Shown piece by piece: positions 60,807 through 64,000 of a stretch of DNA of 64,000 nt. The DNA is from Roseicella frigidaeris (GTDB lineage Bacteria > Pseudomonadota > Alphaproteobacteria > Acetobacterales > Acetobacteraceae): positions 1 to 64,000 of the forward strand of contig NZ_QLIX01000017.1 in assembly GCF_003258945.1 (NCBI RefSeq), in the 5' to 3' direction. How positions within the stretch are numbered: the stretch's first letter is position 1; each line of letters starts with the position of its first letter. The position numbers and the translations under genes are program-made. The notes under the pieces were generated by a model. It had not been told where the DNA came from and did not search any database. It saw nothing but the letters and a program-made list of their open reading frames with translations.

Positions 60807-62678
60807 ATGCACGCCTACCGCACCCATGACTGCGGCGCGCTCCGCGCCACCGATGCCGGCCGCACGGCGCGCCTCTCGGGCTGGGTGCACCGGAAGCGGG
60901 ACCATGGCGGGCTGCTGTTCATCGACCTGCGCGATCATTACGGCATCACGCAATGCGTCGTCGCGCAGGGCTCGCCGGTCTTCGCCGCCGCCGACCGGCT
61001 GCGGCCGGAGAGCGTCGTCACCCTGACCGGCGAGGTGGTGCCGCGCGAGCCCGGCACCGTGAACCCGCGGCTGCCGACCGGCGAGATCGAGCTGCGGGTG
61101 CGCGAGCTCGCGGTGCAGTCCGAGGCCGGGGTGCTGCCGATCCAGGTGGCGGGCGAGGCGGAATTCCCCGAGGACCTGCGGCTCCGCTACCGCTTCCTCG
61201 ACCTGCGGCGGGAGAAGCAGCACCGCAACATCCTGCTGCGCAGCCAGGTCATCACCTCGATCCGCCGCCGGATGATCGAGCAGGGCTTCACCGAGTTCCA
61301 GACGCCGATCCTGACCGCCAGCAGCCCGGAAGGCGCGCGCGACTACCTGGTGCCCTCCCGCCTGCATCCCGGCACCTTCTATGCCCTGCCGCAGGCGCCG
61401 CAGCAGTTCAAGCAGCTCGCCATGGTGGCGGGCTTCGACCGCTACTTCCAGATCGCCCCCTGCTTCCGCGACGAGGCCAGCCGCGCCGACCGCTCGCCCG
61501 GCGAGTTCTACCAGCTCGATTTCGAGATGAGCTTCGTCACGCAGGAGGACGTCTTCGCCGCCATCGAGCCGGTGCTGGCCGGCGTCTTCGAGGAATTTTC
61601 CGGGTTCACCGGCACCGCGCGGAAGGTCACGCCGGCGCCCTTCCCGCGCATTCCCTTCGATACCGCGATGCTGGAATTCGGCTCCGACAAGCCGGATCTG
61701 CGCAACCCGCTGCGCATCCGCGACGTGACCGAGCAGTTCCGCGGCGGCGCCTTCGGCCTGTTCGCGCGCACCATCGAGAAGGGCGCGGTGGTGCGCGCCA
61801 TCCCGGCGCCCGGCGCCGGCGGCAACCCGCGCAGCTTCTTCGACAAGCTGAACGACTGGGCGCGCGAGAGCGGCGCCGGCGGGCTCGGCTACATCACCTT
61901 CGCCCATGGCGAGGCGCAGGGCCCGATCGCCCGCAACCTCGAGCGCGAGCGGGCGATCGCGATCCGCGACGCGCTCGGCCTCAAGGATGGCGACGCGGTC
62001 TTCTTCGCCTGCGACAAGGAGGCGGCGGCGGCCAAATTCGCCGGCCAGGTCCGCACCCGGCTCGGCAACGAGCTCGGCCTGATCGAGAAGGACGCCTACC
62101 GCTTCTGCTGGGTCACCGACTTCCCGATGTACGAGCTGAACGAGGAGACCGGGCAGATCGACTTCAGCCACAACCCCTTCTCCATGCCGCAGGGGGAGCT
62201 GGAGGCGCTGAACAGCCAGGACCCGCTGACCATCAAGGCCTATCAGTACGACATCGTCTGCAACGGCATCGAGCTCTCCTCGGGCGCCATCCGCAACCAC
62301 CGGCCGGACATCATGATCCGCGCCTTCGAGATCGCGGGCTACTCGGCCGAGGTGGTGGAGCAGCGCTTCGGCGGCATGCTGAACGCCTTCCGCTACGGCG
62401 CGCCGCCGCATGGCGGCTCGGCGCCGGGCATCGACCGCATCGTCATGCTGCTGGCCGACGAGCCGAACATCCGCGAGGTCATCCTCTTCCCGATGAACCA
62501 GCAGGCCGAGGACCTGATGATGGGCGCCCCGGCGCCGGTCGAGCCGGCCCGGCTGAAGGAGCTGCACATCCGCCTCGACCTGCCGCCGGCCAAGGGCGCC
62601 GGCGAAAAGGGCAGCGGCGAGAAGGGCGGTGGCGAAAAGGCCACGGAGAAGGGTGCGGCGCCGGCCAAGGCGCCCTAG
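60807..62678 (+). CDS. aspS: Aspartyl-tRNA synthetase
   Basis: A 623-residue class II synthetase. The N-terminal OB domain ([20 protein letters not shown]) binds the anticodon. Motif 2 is [21 protein letters not shown] and motif 3 [18 protein letters not shown]. The bacterial GAD insert spans about residues 285-420. The last 30 residues are a Gly/Lys/Glu low-complexity tail with GEKG repeats, not normal for AspRS. Whether the enzyme also aspartylates tRNA-Asn was not determined. It is followed 30 bp on by eipB. Confidence 0.97.
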   Translation: MHAYRTHDCGALRATDAGRTARLSGWVHRKRDHGGLLFIDLRDHYGITQCVVAQGSPVFAAADRLRPESVVTLTGEVVPREPGTVNPRLPTGEIELRVRELAVQSEAGVLPIQVAGEAEFPEDLRLRYRFLDLRREKQHRNILLRSQVITSIRRRMIEQGFTEFQTPILTASSPEGARDYLVPSRLHPGTFYALPQAPQQFKQLAMVAGFDRYFQIAPCFRDEASRADRSPGEFYQLDFEMSFVTQEDVFAAIEPVLAGVFEEFSGFTGTARKVTPAPFPRIPFDTAMLEFGSDKPDLRNPLRIRDVTEQFRGGAFGLFARTIEKGAVVRAIPAPGAGGNPRSFFDKLNDWARESGAGGLGYITFAHGEAQGPIARNLERERAIAIRDALGLKDGDAVFFACDKEAAAAKFAGQVRTRLGNELGLIEKDAYRFCWVTDFPMYELNEETGQIDFSHNPFSMPQGELEALNSQDPLTIKAYQYDIVCNGIELSSGAIRNHRPDIMIRAFEIAGYSAEVVEQRFGGMLNAFRYGAPPHGGSAPGIDRIVMLLADEPNIREVILFPMNQQAEDLMMGAPAPVEPARLKELHIRLDLPPAKGAGEKGSGEKGGGEKATEKGAAPAKAP

Positions 62679-62708
62679 ATGCCCTGAATGCACCGAAGGA
62701 CCCGCCCG

Positions 62709-63530
62709 ATGCCGTTGCGTCGCCCCCTGATCGCTGCCCTGGTCGCGCTCGGCGCGGCGGTCGCGCTGCCCGGACGGGCGGCGGAGCCGGGCGTGGAGGC
62801 CATGGCCGGCCACCGCGCCGCCTATCGCCTCACCCTCGACAAGGTGCGCGACAACTCCGACATCGCCCGGGCCGAGGGCGTGATGCTCTACGAGGTGGTG
62901 GATTCCTGCGACGGCTGGGCGACGCGCCAGCGCTTCCAGCTCCGCCTGACGGACCGCGACGGGCAGGATGTGGAGACCGCCTCGGACTATTCGACCTTCG
63001 AGACGAAGGACGGGAAGCGCATCCGCTTCAGCCTCACCCAGACCAGCCAGGGCGCCGTCTCGCAGCGCGTGGCGGGCGAGGCCGAGGTAACGCCCGATGG
63101 CGGCCTGGTGAAGTACACCGAGCCGGAGGCGAAGGAGGAGCCGCTGCCCAAGGGCACGCTGCTGCCGATGCTGCACACCATCCGCAGCCTCGCCGCGGCG
63201 CGGGCCGGGACGCGGCTGATGGTGGTGCCGCTCTTCGACGGCACCAGCGCCGATGGCGCCCAGGACACGACGACGGTGATCTCCGCCTGGACGCCGCCGC
63301 AGCCGAATGGCCGCTTTCCCGGCCTGGCCAAGCTCGGCAGCGCCCGGATGCGCGTCGCCTTCTTCGACCGCAAGGATGACGGCTCGGGCGGCGGGGCCAG
63401 CGCGCCGGATTACGAGGTGGGGCTGCGCTACTTCGAGAACGGCGTGGCCGACGAGATGTCCATGGATTTCGGCGAGTTCAGCGTGAACGGCGCGCTGCAG
63501 GAGCTGTCGATCCTGCCCAATCCCTGCTGA
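62709..63530 (+). CDS. eipB: EipB family (DUF1849) periplasmic cell-envelope protein
   Basis: A 273-residue protein with signal peptide (residues 1-24, LIAALVALGAAVALPGRA). EipB forms a large beta-spiral in the periplasm and supports envelope integrity in Brucella, with one conserved disulfide. Here the two cysteines are Cys67 (VVDSCDGW) and the very last residue, Cys273 (LPNPC), the same arrangement. YRLTLDKVRDNSDIARAEG is the N-terminal family block. The ATG at 62709 follows GAAGGA; an ATG at 62688 precedes that site. It is probably cotranscribed with aspS. Confidence 0.92.
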   Translation: MPLRRPLIAALVALGAAVALPGRAAEPGVEAMAGHRAAYRLTLDKVRDNSDIARAEGVMLYEVVDSCDGWATRQRFQLRLTDRDGQDVETASDYSTFETKDGKRIRFSLTQTSQGAVSQRVAGEAEVTPDGGLVKYTEPEAKEEPLPKGTLLPMLHTIRSLAAARAGTRLMVVPLFDGTSADGAQDTTTVISAWTPPQPNGRFPGLAKLGSARMRVAFFDRKDDGSGGGASAPDYEVGLRYFENGVADEMSMDFGEFSVNGALQELSILPNPC

Positions 63531-63585
63531 GCGCCGCCCCCCTGAGCGCTGCCCTGGACGCCCTCCTGCCGGGTCCCGGCGCGGT

Positions 63586-63614
63586 TTGACGCGCCGCCGC
63601 ATTGCTGGTTACCT
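63586..63614 (+). promoter_or_regulatory. Candidate sigma-70-type promoter for the 2OG oxygenase gene
   Basis: TTGACG (63586-63591) and TTACCT (63609-63614) are 17 bp apart, 61 bp before the ATG. The -35 matches well and the -10 poorly, so this is only a candidate. Confidence 0.3.
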
Positions 63615-63674
63615 GACCGTCAGGAACGCCGACGCCATGCGGGGACAAAGCCAGACCCGTGCAGGAGACCCGCC

Positions 63675-64000
63675 ATGGCCGCGGCAGCCGCGAACGCGCC
63701 CACCATTCCCGTCCTCGATCTCGGCCCCTACCTGGCCGGGGCGCCGGGCGCCGCCGAGGCCACCGCCGCGCAGCTTCGCCATATCTGCGAGACCATCGGC
63801 TTCCTCTTCATCGTGAATCACGGCGTGCCGGCCGGGCTGGTCGCCGAGACCTTCGAGGCCGCCGCGCGCTTCCACGCCCTGCCGCTGGAGCGGAAGCTGG
63901 CGGTGAAGGTGAACCCGGTGTTGCAAGGCTACATGCCGCTGCGCGGCAGCACCACCCGCACCTCCAATCTCAGCACCGGCAACAAGCCGAACGAGAACGA
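63675..64000 (+). CDS. 2OG-Fe(II) oxygenase, isopenicillin N synthase family (5' part)
   Basis: The first 108 residues of a gene that runs off the right edge. The DIOX_N-type N-terminal domain is clear: IPVLDLGPYLAGAPG, then ICETIGFLFIVNHGVP, the helix RFHALPLERKLAVKV and GYMPLRG. The metal-binding half lies outside the window, so activity cannot be checked. The ATG follows CAGGAGACC at good spacing. Bacterial members oxidise varied small molecules; no substrate can be named. Confidence 0.85.
   Translation, partial: MAAAAANAPTIPVLDLGPYLAGAPGAAEATAAQLRHICETIGFLFIVNHGVPAGLVAETFEAAARFHALPLERKLAVKVNPVLQGYMPLRGSTTRTSNLSTGNKPNEN

Overview
The window is very GC-rich and strongly skewed to G/C third codon positions. 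Its housekeeping gene order is alphaproteobacterial: mutY-dciA-dsbA-smc; atpI-B-E-F'-F with a b/b' stator pair; murA-hisG-hisD-infA-maf-rng-yacG-tRNA-Phe; hemC-hemD-mic60-hemY opposite tsaD; rnd-aspS-eipB. Together with the many solute-binding proteins and Tat-like signals, this suggests an Acetobacteraceae-type bacterium (Roseomonas-like). That placement is inference from synteny and composition; no rRNA is present.

Layout. 1-387: palindromic and dispersed repeats. 0.4-11 kb: a small exported protein, a KefF/KefC-like K+ efflux pair, an HWE histidine kinase, an AtuA/DUF4387 pair opposite a MarR regulator, a DUF2254 membrane protein, an M20 peptidase and an SMR/EamA-like protein. 11-18.3 kb: mutY, a 57-bp tandem repeat, dciA, a DsbA-like protein and an unusually long smc. 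18.4-24.3 kb: an ABC exporter, two tandem TRAP binding proteins and a peptide-type ABC binding protein. 24.4-27.1 kb: the F0 ATP synthase operon (minus strand). 27.3-34.3 kb: dcd, murA, hisG, hisD, infA, maf, an RNase E/G-family gene, yacG and tRNA-Phe. 34.3-36.2 kb: a compositionally different patch with a DUF421 gene and an H-NS-like gene. 36.2-39 kb: an amino-acid-type binding protein, a PepSY membrane protein and tRNA-Thr. 39-43.5 kb: the heme cluster with a bacterial Mic60. 43.5-48.7 kb: tsaD, a membrane protein, an atypical SDR, a 2-hydroxyacid dehydrogenase, a tiny lipoprotein and an alpha/beta hydrolase. 49-54.6 kb: a probable sugar-acid catabolic cluster (IlvD/Edd dehydratase, SDR, FAH hydrolase, UxaA/GarD-type dehydratase). 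54.9-64 kb: Na/Pi cotransporter, TauD-type dioxygenase, a second peptide-type binding protein, rnd, aspS, eipB and the 5' part of a 2OG-Fe(II) oxygenase.

The most unusual structures are these. (i) Both coiled-coil arms of SMC carry matched 90-residue (270-bp) tandem modules, each with one proline, three exact and one degenerate per arm. (ii) A GC-rich element with a hairpin lies just downstream of stop codons in the same orientation relative to the gene (three clear cases and one partial). (iii) There are two further dispersed repeat families. (iv) A 57-bp tandem repeat occupies the divergent mutY/dciA gap. No CRISPR array, transposase, integrase or rRNA was seen.
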